From contig NC_061790.1 of the NCBI RefSeq assembly GCF_022458985.1, forward strand, positions 17,650,397 to 17,714,396: DNA of 64,000 bases, in the 5' to 3' direction. Below are positions 1-11,386 of the stretch, piece by piece. The notes beneath the pieces were generated by a model. The model saw nothing but the letters and a program-made list of their open reading frames with translations. It was not told the origin of the DNA and made no database searches. The translations under genes were made by a program, and so were the position numbers. This stretch comes from Mugil cephalus. Taxonomy: Eukaryota > Chordata > Actinopteri > Mugiliformes > Mugilidae. The first letter of the stretch is position 1, and the number at the start of each line of letters is the position of its first letter.

Positions 1-928
1 CATGGAAACAGCTGACAGCACCACTGTTATTGACAGTCCTCGTTTCTACAGCCCTGAAGGCTACGGTTACGGTGTCCGCATTATGCCCTTGTCAAGTTAC
101 AGTGATTATACGGGGAACTACGTCGGCCTGTACTTTCACCTGGCCAGCGGGGAGAATGACATGGTGATGCAGTGGCCAGCTGTAAACAGACAGGCCACGT
201 TGGTGGTGATGGACCAAGACCCAGACATTAAGCTGAGGATGTCCTCTGCTCGCAGTCTCACCACTGACATGAGTAGTAAGTACATTTTGTGGCCAGAGGG
301 ATTAGAATAAGAACAGTGCACTATGATGACACAATACTGGACCATCTGTGCTTATTCGTGTTTAGCTGACCCAACAAACCATATAAATGTCTTCTGTACA
401 TTTCTGTAAGAACTAAAGAAAACCTTTGGATCATGTCAGATGGACCAGCCTTCATGTCAAAATCACCCTCTAATATTTACCTTGCATTTTGAACCATAAG
501 GCTGTATCTACACCAGTTTTCAGCAACATGAGTGCGCAACATGGCTGCTGTTTGTGGTCTACACTGTCTCCTCACTTAGTGATTCTGCCCTTCTGTTTCC
601 TCTAGTGTCAGATGGAAAGCTACTTTGGGACAATCCCTCGAATGTGGGGAGTTATGACTCCTCCTGTGATTGCTACAGAGGCACATCGTGGGGTTGGAGG
701 AACTTCATCAAGCACTTTGACCTGAGGAGGCGCAACTACCTCAAGAACGACGATCTCATTATCTTCGTCGACTTTGAGGGTTAGTGGGCCATGCCGTATG
801 TGAAAATGTTTGGTGTTTTCAGAGACATTCAAATGATCTGTGGCCAGTGAGCAGACAGGTCATAAAATGTTCGTGTGCCCACAGACATAACATCACTAAT
901 CAAGACTGAAGTTCCCATTTCCGGGTAA
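1..928 (+). CDS. mep1a: Meprin (MEP1A-like) paralog, 3' end only, lacking EGF and transmembrane exons
   Basis: This is the 3' part of a meprin gene cut by the left edge of the window. Three exons fit: 1-275 (MATH domain, reading from base 2), 606-779 (end of MATH) and 885-928. Donors are gtaagt and gttagt; acceptors are tctag and cccacag. The protein is clearly homologous, exon for exon, to the complete meprin gene at 3007-11386: shared blocks include [38 protein letters not shown] and the start of the linker (TEVP). Unlike that gene, the linker exon hits TAA at 926-928 after ISG, so there is no EGF-like domain and no membrane anchor. If gtaaag at 925 is instead used as a donor to 939-959, a stop follows within a few codons. 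A polyadenylation signal AATAAA lies at 1134-1139. A secreted enzyme is inferred; the catalytic part lies outside the window, so a pseudogene cannot be excluded. The mep1a symbol rests on linkage to ADGRF genes. Confidence 0.8.
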
Positions 929-1133
929 AGTCACGCAGACTTCTGCCATGAACCAAAGGTAAGACATCCGACATGTTTCTGTTTCACTTGGCAAGATAGC
1001 ATCACATAATTATGTGTATTCTTTGTTTCATTTCTGTTTAGAAAGGAATGCAGCACATGAAGTGAACGTGATGAGAAAACTCTGAAGATGAAGAAAGAAT
1101 GGACAAACACTGCAGTATCACAATAAGATGCAA

Positions 1134-1139
1134 AATAAA
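1134..1139 (+). terminator. Polyadenylation signal of the truncated meprin gene
   Basis: AATAAA lies about 210 bp after the stop at 926-928. It is the first canonical hexamer downstream. Possible 3' UTR introns (gtaaga at 960, acceptor before 1042) are visible but unproven. Confidence 0.5.
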
Positions 1140-1478
1140 ACATGTTTGGTTATATTTAGTATAAAAATATGTACATAACATATATGTTCTTAAAAGTATG
1201 CACTAGCTTTGAATTGTGTTATCACTGAAGTACTGTCTTAATTAAAGTTATTAAATTAAACTCGAACAGCGAACAAGCATGTGTTCATTTGTCAGTGTTT
1301 TTTTTATTTTTTATTGTTGTTGTTTTGCATACATGGCAGTCACCATGTGGGTGTTTTATGTGCACCTTTCCATTTATTAAATTTGACTGGATGAATGCAA
1401 CTTTAACCAACATGAACTTAAGGAACACCAACACATAATGATCGATGTGGCCATCACACAGAGTATAATTTACATCTA

Positions 1479-2380
1479 CACTCACTGGCCACTTCGTTAG
1501 GTACAACTGTTCAATTGCTTGCTAACACAAATAACTAATCAGCAAATCACATGGCTGCAATTCAGTGCATTTAGGCAAGTAGAGGTGATCAAGACAACTT
1601 GCTGAAGTTCAAACCGAACATCAGAATGGGAAAGAAAGGGGATTTAAGTGACTTTGAACGTGGTATGGTTGTTGGTGCCGGACGGGCTGGTCTGAGTATT
1701 TTAGAAACTGCTGATCTACTGGGATTTTCACACAAAACCATCTCTAGGGTTTACAGAGAATGGTCCGAAAAAGAGAAAATATCCAGTGAGCGACAGTTGT
1801 GTGGATAAAAATGCTTTGTTGATGTGAGAGGTCAGAGGAGAATGGGCAGACTGGTTGGAGATGATAGAAAGACAACAGTAACTCAAAGAACCACTGGTTA
1901 CAACCAAGGAATATAGAATACCATCTCTAAATGCACATCACGTCCAACCTTGAAGCAGCAGAAGACCACAACATGAAAGCATGGATCCATCCTGCCTTGT
2001 ATCAACAGTTCAGGCTGGTGGTGGTGGTGTAACGACGTTTGGGATATTTTCTTGGCACACTTTGGACCCCTTAGAACAAACTGAGCATGGTTTAAATATC
2101 ACAGCCTGCCTGAGTATTGTTGCTGCCCATGTCCATCTCTTTATGACCACAGTGTACCATCTTCTGACGACTACTTCCAGCAGGATAATGCATCATGTTA
2201 CAAAGCTCATATCATCTCAAACATGACAATGAGTTCACTGCACTCCAATAGCCTCCCTAGTCACCAGATCTCAATCCAGTAGAGCAGGAGATTTGGATCA
2301 TAGACATGCAGCCAACAAATCTGCAGCAACTTTGTGATGCTATCATGTCAATAATGGACCAAAATCTCTGAGGAATGTTT
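1479..2380 (+). mobile_element. Degenerate Tc1/mariner transposon
   Basis: The left end starts with the terminal motif common to fish Tc1 elements (CACTCACTGGCCACTTCGTT, then AGGTAC). An open stretch at 1599-1808 encodes the N-terminal helix-turn-helix of a Tc1 transposase (DFERGMVVGAGRAG, ETADLLGFSHKTISRVYREW). Further transposase-derived sequence continues to about 2380 (SMDPSCL region near 1981, 'ctcaatcc' region near 2270). The frame is broken by stops and there is an internal deletion near 1970. The right terminal repeat is not recognisable. It is inactive. Confidence 0.85.
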
Positions 2381-3006
2381 GTTTGTAATGCTGTCTGTGG
2401 CTCTAGAGGAGTCACCCATGAAGACAGAATCCTGATAGTGTCATCAGGTTCTACCAAAAAGAACGTTGTATCATGGGAAATGTAGGGTCTACTGTAGACA
2501 TGTATCACCACCTCCAACCAGCTTTTAAGATCAATCAAAGTTATGACCATTAAATTGCAACTCAGCGTTAAGTAGACAGAATTACACTAAGGCTGGAGGC
2601 ATCATCTTCTTAGAAATCTGCCCTAGCTTTATATAAAAGCCTTGGCTGCTGAGACTGCTTAATTTTTGACTATTGTTTTCAAAACCTGTGTTGCGTTAGT
2701 CCCTGAACTTTATATACTGTAGGTGCAATAATCATTACATTGCTTCTTTAATATCACCAGAATCAGCTGTGTTGACAGATCATGCATAACAGGAAGATAA
2801 GATAAGGAAAATCTAATAAACACCATAATCACCAGGTTTATGGACCTTTACTTCAGCCTGTGTCACTCAGTCTGAAGTGTGACACGTGTGAAATGGCAGT
2901 TATCCATTAAAAACTGTAATCCTGATCAAAGTTCTTCTCAGGCTGCTGTCTTTATGGGCATGTTTACAGTGGCATCACAGAAACACGATTCTGTGTGAAT
3001 AGAGAC
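2381..3006. other. Intergenic / upstream region of the complete meprin gene
   Basis: There is no recognisable gene or repeat. The stretch from about 2930 to 3006 would be the 5' UTR and proximal promoter of the meprin gene starting at 3007. A TATA-like string (tatataaaag) occurs at about 2630 but is 370 bp upstream, so its role is unclear. Confidence 0.3.
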
Positions 3007-6000
3007 ATGGGCTCTGGAGACTGTTTGAAGAAAATTGCGGCTCTGATTGCGGTCGTTGCGGTTTTGAAGGTAGGGAATCTTTTAAGAATTCAGAGAAATG
3101 GGAAAGGTAACGTCCCTGCTGATAGTTTGACTTATGATGAATCTCTTGTGTGCTAGGTGCAAGCTCTTCCGACGCCTACCGGTTGGTTTCTTTTAACTTT
3201 TTCTGACAACATGCACAAGCTCTTTCTTTTCCTTTCTTTTCTTTTCTTTTCTTTTCTTTTCTTTTCTTTTCTTTAATTTTAATATTAAGTTTATCCTCCA
3301 GGTAATGATGCAGATGCAGGTGAACTGAGAGACGACATACCTGACATCAACAGAGGTATGGTGTTTTAGCCCTATCTGACGCTGATACACTGTACTGATT
3401 TCTGGATATTCATGTTTTGTTTTGTTTAGTTTTGTTTTTTAAAAAAATGCTCTGTGCACATTTTTAGGGTTGAATCATCTGTTTGAGGGAGACATTGCTG
3501 GTAATGTAAGTATGCAGAGTCGAAACTGTACTTGTCAACAACCAAAAGTCAAGAACTGAATTCTGTCAACGTGTCCTGCAGCCCAGCAGAAATGGAATCC
3601 TCGATCAAACAAGAAGATGGACGTTTCCCATCCCTTACATCCTGATGGATTCTTTAGGTACACTGTGCATGACGGAATACATTTTTACCAACGCATATGT
3701 GGATGAACGTGTACTGATTTAGAAATTGTTTACTCTTGCTTTAGAGCTGAATGCCAAAGGTGTGATCTTACAGGCGTTTGAAGAGTACCGTTTGAGATCC
3801 TGTGTGGACTTCAAGCCCTATGAGGGAGAAACCACTTACATCTCATTTACCAAGCTGTCTGGGTGAGCTGCAGCGCACCACCCTGACTCAGGCGCGATCT
3901 CTGCTCTTGCTCAACTTCATGGGCCTTGGGCCTGATAAGTCATCATACTTGAGTCATAAAAGTTCAGTTTATTTGAAGGGGGACAGCATGAGACAAGTAA
4001 CGATTTTCAGTGTATTAATTGCAGTGGATGGTGGGCTGTACACCCCAGTTTGGAGGAGTAGATGAGTGCCTACATAGAAGGAATGAACCACCATGAATGG
4101 ATTTTTTTTTTTTCACCTAAAACAGTCAGTCTTAGTTTAAATGTGTGGTATATTTGCAATATCAATCAATTAATCAATATATCTATCTGTTTGTCAAACA
4201 ATCAAACTTTATTCATAAAGCAATTTTCATACAAAAGATGCAGCCCAAAGTGCTTTCATAAAAAAAAAAAACAAATACAATAGACCCAAGAGACCACACA
4301 GGTATGTAAACACACAGGCACACACACGAAAATTTAAAAACACTGAGGAATTAAGAACACCACCACCTTGAAGTTGAGGACACACTACAGACATAAAAAT
4401 AACTGTATACATTATAACTATAATTTAGTAATGGTCTAAAGGATATAAATAAATACAATTCAATTAATCAACTATAAATGTAAAAAAAATAAATAAATAA
4501 AATGAGTTAAGTTAAAATGAGTTAAAAGTCAGACTAAAAAGATAAAATACTAAATAAATAAATAATATAGTAACGAGACTTAAGGGTAAAAATAATTTAA
4601 AAAACAAAAGTAAAATTAAGTTAAAAGTCAGACTAAAAAACAGAAAACGATAAAATAAACAAAATTCAATAAATAACCAGACTAAAAGGTAAATAAAATA
4701 CAAAAAGGTAGGTCTTTAGTTTGCTTTTAAAAACGTCCACATTGTCTCCTCAGGTCCTCAGGCAGACTGGTCCACAAGCGGGAACCATAACGGTAAAAGG
4801 AGGCCTCACCATATGTTTTGGTTAAAAAGTTTGGAGTAGTTAAAAGGACGCTGCCTGAAGACCTGAGAGTTCTAGAGGGCTCATAATGTTAAAAGCAAAT
4901 CACATAAATATTAGGACCAAGACCATTAAGAGCTTTAAAAATCATTAAGAGGAACTTACGATCAATATGAAACAGCTTTACTGCTTTCATTTCTTTTTCA
5001 TTATACCACGTAGATTACATACATTCCTAGTCTACCACTGCCTTGATTGGTGGTGTTTAGTTGCTTTAAAGGAGAGTAACATAACAGCTTCAGTTACCCA
5101 TTGGAAAGGACTGTGTACCATGAAGGTAAAACCGCGATAACATACAAAATCTATCATACAATGAAACTGATACTAACTTATGGATAAGCACTTCATATCA
5201 GCCTACTTAAACATCGTGATGTCCCTTAACCAAAGATTAGGAAATGCGATGGGATGCTATTTAAAGCTCAAAATAATAACAATGACATGATTTATTCAGG
5301 CTGATTTTATTTATTTATTTTTTCATTTCAACTGTTCAGCTGCTGGTCATATGTTGGAGATGATAAAACGGGCCAGAATGTGTCCATCGGGGCCAGGTGT
5401 GACAGTAAGGCCGTTGTGGAGCACGAGCTTCTCCACGCTCTGGGCTTCTATCATGAGCAGTCTCGTTCGGACAGAGACGACTACGTTAAAATCTGGTGGG
5501 ACCAGATCGTAGAAGGTGGGTCCCAGTTATTTCACCTTTGTTAAAGATGACTGCGTGTAGAGTCCTCAATGAGAAGCCTATCAACCAACCAATGCAAAAG
5601 TGTTACATTTACTGAATTGTAGATGAAGGCAGTTGTCGGTCTAGACGAGCTAAAAATAATTCTAAGTTTGCAACAAAAGGTGAGGCATTATAACTGTATT
5701 AATTTTATTTAACTCATATACAAACAACGGATGTATTTGGTCTGAATAAGAGTGTAGCACAAAACACAAAACTGAGACAGTTTCATCAGTGTCATCACTT
5801 AACTTAAAACATGCCTCGAATATATTAGATACTGTTACAGATGTGTTTTTGGTGGGCTTTGGTGATTTCATGGATGGATAAGGTCCATATACAGTCACAC
5901 ACACACGTTAATGTTACGTTCTCTGACCCCACAGGGATGGAGCACAATTTCAATAAGTATGAGGATGACTTCATCACTGATATGAACACGCCATATGATT

Positions 6001-8176
6001 ATGAGTCCATCATGCACTACAGACCGCTTTCCTTCAACAAGAATGAAAGCATCCCCACAATCACCACCACCATACCGTTCTTTAATGAGGTTATTGGCCA
6101 GAGGCTGGATTTCAGCGCCGAAGACATCACAAGACTCAACCGCATGTATGACTGTGGTGAGTGTTTCCCCCTGCTGACTGCATAAAGGTTACTCTGGTAC
6201 CTGGTTAATGTCATACATTTGGCAAATGAATGTGGCAATGGGTCACTATTACCTTACTCAAAAGACAAATCATGTTACGTGTTGGTGTAAGCAAACTGCT
6301 GAAGAAGAAGTTGTAACACCAGAAATGTAAAAATGTTCTTAGAGCTGCACAGTATTTTCACTGGCTCAAACCTAGGTAACCCTAACCCACAAACAATCAC
6401 CACCTAACGTTGTAACACTTTTCAGATTTTTGGTCTGTGTTTGGAGTTTTGAATTTGCTCTTCCCAACTATATAACCAGCCACAGTTGGAAGAAAAGTCA
6501 GATAAATAAGTTCTACTAAAGCCACCTACCACTACCACATGGCAATCTAGCAAATGAACACAACTAAACATTTAGCTGTTGAAGAGCAAAATATTCTCAA
6601 GGGTTAGCGGGTGGTAAAAAGAAGACTAAATGTTTACGAGCAATGGTGGGAGACCAGACCCCTGTTAATGTTGGTCCATACAACATTGGTCCACCACGAA
6701 CGCATAAAAAGCCACTTGACACAAACATGTTGTGATAATGTGTCATATTTTCAGAAATCCATCACCATTGTGGTAAAAAACTATGCTTATTGTTTCTTTT
6801 AAACAGAGTCCTTCAATGCTGCCTTAAGGCACAGTTTGGTGTAAAGTGACTTATTGTGTCTTTCTGTTAATTACAACCAGTGTTGTATCTATCCTACAGT
6901 TGTAATAGTTAGTAATAAGAAGTGGTGACTACTTCTTTCTGACTAAATCATTAACTGTTTACACTGGGGAATAAGTTACTTACAATTTATAAGTTTTTAA
7001 AAATTAACAGCAGATGCAGCTCCGCCAAAGGACTAGCTGAAAGGAGGAGGCTTTTTGAGTGTGCAGCTGACTGAAATGTGTTTGGACGCAGACACAATAT
7101 AGAGCTGCTTCTTTTACTTTTGTTATTGTGTCTAGTGAACTACGGTTAACATTTGTATGGATAGGTAGTGCTTTCTGTTTTGTGGGCTGGCTGCTGATAA
7201 GTTTTCTTTTGCAGCAAACACACACACTCTCCTGGACCAGTGCTCATTTGAGCTGATTAACATCTGTGGAATGATTCAGAACGAGGAGGACAACGCAGAC
7301 TGGATCCAGACACTGAGCAGTCCAGCAGATGCTGATCACACCCTGGCAGGTCGCTGCAGAGGTACGTAGAAAATTTTGGAGTGCAAAGGTCTTATAGTAA
7401 TAAAAAGCACAGGTATTGGTTACTTTTGTTACTAAATACTGTTGCAGTGAGATATGAGTAATATTATGTACAACTCAGTAACTGAAACGTATACTCATGG
7501 CCACGTTTCTCTTTAAAGATTCCGGTTACTTCATGAAGTTCGATACCTCTTCTGGTGCAGCTGGTAGTAGCGCCTTGCTGGAGTCACGAATCCTCTATCC
7601 AAAGAGAGACGAGCAGTGCCTGCAGTTCTTCTATAAGATGACTGGAGCAGCTGGGGACAAACTTGTGATATGGATCAGAACTGATGACGGGACAGGGACT
7701 GTACGCAATGTCAAGAAGATCTATACTATTACAGGTATAAGACTGAAAATCTTTTTTTTTTTTTTGTTCCTGAGTTTGTATTCCTGTCTTTCTATGTTGT
7801 GGCTGGTCTAAAGACAGATTACATCAGCACTGGGCAATGGCCAATAGCCTACGTGCTGGCGATTTTTCTGAGTCTGCTTTTTCTCCCTCCATTTACATGG
7901 TAAAAATAACAGTAATGAATGTTACAAGTGTCAATTTAACCAAAAACATAAACATTTATTGAACTCAAAGAATTCTAGGGGAAGAGCTAAACAGCTTAAC
8001 AACCACACAACAGCTCCAATCTAAACTGTGGACAGTGGTTGATTGACAACCTGCACTATTAGTTTACCAGAGAGAGGACAAAATATCAGCTAGCAAACTC
8101 TGCATGGGCTACATGGGTATGCAGCATCTCTGTCTTTAAATAAATAAATAAATAATAATAAAAAATATATATATGT

Positions 8177-8222
<46 letters not shown>

Positions 8223-11200
8223 AGGTGAATGCACCCGCGTATTGGCCAATACTGATACCAGTAAAAAACAGAAATATCGGCCCGATATATCGGCCAGCCG
8301 ATATATTGGTCGATCTCTAGTTCATGGTGTGATTCAAGTAGGCTAGTTAACCACTTACTTTCTGTCTCTCAGGTGATGGGGATGACGCCTGGAAAATAAC
8401 CCACGTCACTCTCAAGGTGACAAAGAAGTTCCGCTATTTCTTTCAAGGCATCAGAAGTTCAACCACCTCCTCAGGTGCCATCTTAATCGACGACATCACT
8501 CTCACTGAGACAGTTTGCCCCAGTGCTGTATGGCAAATCCGCAACATCACCGCTGTTCTCGCCACCACTCCTTTTGGCCATCCACTTAGAAGCAAATGCT
8601 TCTACAACTCGGAGGGCTACTCATTTGGTATGAGTATTTACCCTAATGGAAGATCGGCCGACTACCCGGACTATGTTGGCATGACCTTTCACCTCTGCAG
8701 CGGGGAAAATGATGCAGTGATGCAGTGGCCAGTCAAAAACAGGCAAGCAACCATTGTTGTCATGGACCAGGATCCAGATGTTAAACTAAGGATGTCCTCC
8801 ACGAGAAGCTTCACCACAGGTACCACAAGTGCGGGCATAGAAAGCTAACTGGCAGGATGAATGTGTTAGCTCACCAAAGGTACCACTGGTGGTGGTGAGG
8901 TAGTACAGAGACTTTTGTTGCGAATCAACATTTTAATATTACAAGAACACTGCATGACATTACAAGATAACATTACAAGAGTTGCATGATTTGGCTCTTC
9001 AGTTGAATTCAGCTTTACAGAGATTTTTTTTTTACTTTTACGGGCCACAAATGTATTGGTTTGATTGAAAAATCTCGGATGAACCCACCACACTGAACAA
9101 CAGACAGCACTGGCAATGAGCTAGTGAGCATAGTCGGACGTTCAGCTGCTAAAGACCTGGTTTTCGGCAAGCTTGGGATCTTAAGTTGTCCTTGGACCTT
9201 AAACTGCCCACCAAATCAGCTGCTGCTTTAAAAACACCTTGTTCAAGCCCTTACACTGATCAGCCACAACACTGAGACCACTGACAGGAGAAGTAAATAA
9301 CACTGACCATCTTGTGACAACACAATGTTCTGTTTGGAGCTGGCCTCCAAATTCACCAGATCCCAGACTGATCAAGTATCTGTGGGATGATCCACAGAGG
9401 CCCCTCTCCTCAACCCATGGGACCCAAAAACCCCCACTAACAACATCCTGTTACCAGACACCACAGGATACCCTCCATGTCCATTCTCTGTTGAGTGACA
9501 ACTGTTTTTGAGGCACAAGGGAGACCTACACAATATTAGGAAAGTGGTCATAATGTTATGCCTGATTGGTGTATTTCCATGTCTTATATTGCAACAAAAA
9601 CATCACAGACCACCATACATCCCCTCTTGTTCCTCTCGCATCATGCCCTACGCAGTTTGTGTGGTTCATCTCCAAAAAGCTCTGATACTCTCTGTGGGTC
9701 ACATCTGAATCGTACTTATTTCCATGCACGCTCACACATACAAAGAATTTGTCTTAGTGTAGTAAATAATACAGTATACACTATATACAAATTATATTTA
9801 GTCTGATTGCAGATGATTGCAGCCAGTTTTTCGAAGTTTATCATGAAGAATCCTGTGAATTCTGAGCATCTGTCTTTGCACTTTGACACCTTCATTTCAG
9901 CCTTAAATATGCAGATTTCATTTCAGTCTTTCCTTAACAATGTTGCCCCACAGATTCTGATGCCATCTGGAACAAGCCTACAGCCACATCAGGAGCTGAG
10001 TGGGATGACAGCTGCAAGTGCTACCGTAGTCGTGATTATGGCTGGAGCACGTTTATTTCTCACAATCAGTTGCACAGGAGGAGCTTCCTCAAAAACAATG
10101 ATCTCATTATTACGGGTGACTTCAACGGTGAGCATATTAACTCCTTTACCTGGCAACACCAGGCTATTACTCTTATTAACATCCATATTAACCTGATGTT
10201 TCATTAGATTTGACCCACTTGATTAAGACCGAGGTGCCTGTCAAACCGGCTCCAACGAGCGAAGGCATTGCTGTGGAGAAAGACGTCAGTGAGTTGGAAA
10301 TTAAGCCGGAGGCTCCAAAACACAGGGAAGCACGTGCTGCCAACCCCTGTCACTCTAACCCGTGTTTTAACGGAGGTGTGTGTGTGGAGAGTGGGGGGAT
10401 AGCCTCTTGCAGGTACGTACAGTTGTGGACTCATTTAACATCCTCACTTCAAAAACACACTTAGCTTCATTAACTAAGTCAGCTTGTTGCAGTGGAAGTT
10501 TGTGTACAGACATGCATTCAAAATTGCCACAAGGTTTATGATACATGTTCACAACCCAATTTTGATCAGCAAACACAGAAACATAAGCAAAAGCCCATGA
10601 CCTGGACCGGACCCTGAAACTCCTTACATCCCCATTTGATCATACAGCTACAGGTTGCACCCAAAGAAAAACTGATAAGACATCATCAATTGGTTGTAGC
10701 CACAAGTGTTGGTATAGTCCATAGTCTGTATATAAATATGGACAACATGTCCCCACTCCCTTTGATTGACCAAACTGATGCTACTTTCTGTGGGATATGG
10801 GTGACACTATTTTGCAGGTTTGGAACTGCCCAGTACTGTCCAAAAGTGTCTCGTTATCAATGACCCGTCCACACTTCCTCCAGACTCGTTTTCTTTTAAT
10901 AAATACTGTGCTCTGTTCTATTTCCTGTAGTCACAACGAAATGGATTATTTACTGTTTATTTATTTAATTTTCCTACTTTCACTGTCTATGTCTATGGGA
11001 CAGCTCTATAGAGTGGTTGCCATGGAAACTGGTAGTTATCATAATGTCACCCCCTAAATCAAAATCATCAGATAATTTGACACTTGAACTTACATCAGGA
11101 TTATATAAACTACCTAAAATGACAGAAACTAGGACACAAGGCTACGGGCAAGTCTAGCTGTATGTACAGTATATCACTACATTACGGTTAAAAGCAATTT

Positions 11201-11386
11201 CATATTTAAAGGATCTGTCTGTTTCTTTCCAGGTGTGCAACAAGCCAGGCCACCTACTACACTGGTAAGTGGTGTGAGAACACGAAAATAGACGAAAGAC
11301 TTCTGGGAGCTCTGATTGGTGGCACAGCAGGAACTTTAGTCCTGACGCTGGCCATTTTCAAAGTCATCAGGAGAGCTCAGGAGTAA
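3007..11386 (+). CDS. mep1a: Meprin A subunit (MEP1A-like), membrane-anchored astacin metalloprotease
   Basis: This is a zinc endopeptidase of epithelial surfaces. Fourteen exons with consistent phase: 3007-3069, 3157-3181, 3302-3355, 3468-3505, 3582-3657, 3745-3862, 5340-5515, 5935-6156, 7215-7361, 7519-7734, 8373-8819, 9954-10127, 10208-10412, 11233-11386. The total is 2115 bp, or 704 aa, close to known meprins (about 700-750). In order: signal peptide (1-25), propeptide, astacin domain with zinc motif [11 protein letters not shown] at 153-163 and Met-turn SIMHY at 208-212, MAM domain (Cys267 to Cys427), MATH (to about 585), EGF-like domain (Cys633-Cys653 and on to Cys668), TM helix at about 677-696, and a short basic tail (KVIRRAQE). 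The short tail and ADGRF linkage favour the alpha type (MEP1A) over MEP1B. An R-E-A-R string at 625-628 sits between MATH and EGF, where meprin alpha is cut by furin; it is only a minimal RxxR site. All catalytic residues visible in the family motif are present. Confidence 0.93.
3222..3274. repeat. (CTTTT)n microsatellite in meprin intron 2
   Basis: About ten pentamers of CTTTT lie between the 25-bp exon 2 and exon 3. The run contributes pyrimidine tract shortly upstream of the exon 3 acceptor at 3301. Confidence 0.9.
4190..4990. mobile_element. LINE-derived fragment in meprin intron 6
   Basis: The 1.5-kb intron between exons 6 and 7 contains a sequence of the form seen at many fish loci: 'caaactttattcataaag' near 4203, an A-rich stretch with aaata repeats (4440-4700), then the conserved block 'ggaggcctcaccatatgttt' near 4800 and 'ggaccaagaccattaag' near 4914. 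This is typical of a non-LTR element 3' region. No intact ORF remains. Family assignment is uncertain. Confidence 0.55.
8174..8220. repeat. (TG)n microsatellite in meprin intron 10
   Basis: A nearly pure TG dinucleotide run of about 45 bp. It is followed at 8221-8325 by an interspersed repeat with several 'gatatatcggcc' units, which is a common fish repeat tail. Confidence 0.9.
8221..8325. repeat. Interspersed repeat fragment with palindromic gatatatcgg motifs
   Basis: Three related words (cccgatatatcggcc, gccgatatattggtc and similar) lie close together in intron 10. They resemble the terminal part of a widespread vertebrate DNA-transposon repeat. The class cannot be assigned from this fragment. 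Confidence 0.45.
9256..9575. mobile_element. Short non-autonomous Tc1/mariner copy in meprin intron 11
   Basis: The left end (actgatcagccacaacactg) and right end (ggtcataatgttatgcctga, about 9546-9565) are inverted copies of one another. The interior is about 250 bp with no transposase frame. A related copy lies at 46428-46660. This is a deletion derivative of a fish Tc1-type element. Confidence 0.7.

Noticed and set aside
3863..4065. Continuation of the meprin frame past 3862
   Set aside because: The gtgagc donor at 3863 and the astacin continuation at 5340 (CWSYVG) show this is intron.
5841..6185. A 114-codon frame starting inside meprin intron 7
   Set aside because: The start lies in intron sequence. 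The true exon begins after the acceptor at 5934; the frame only reads through.
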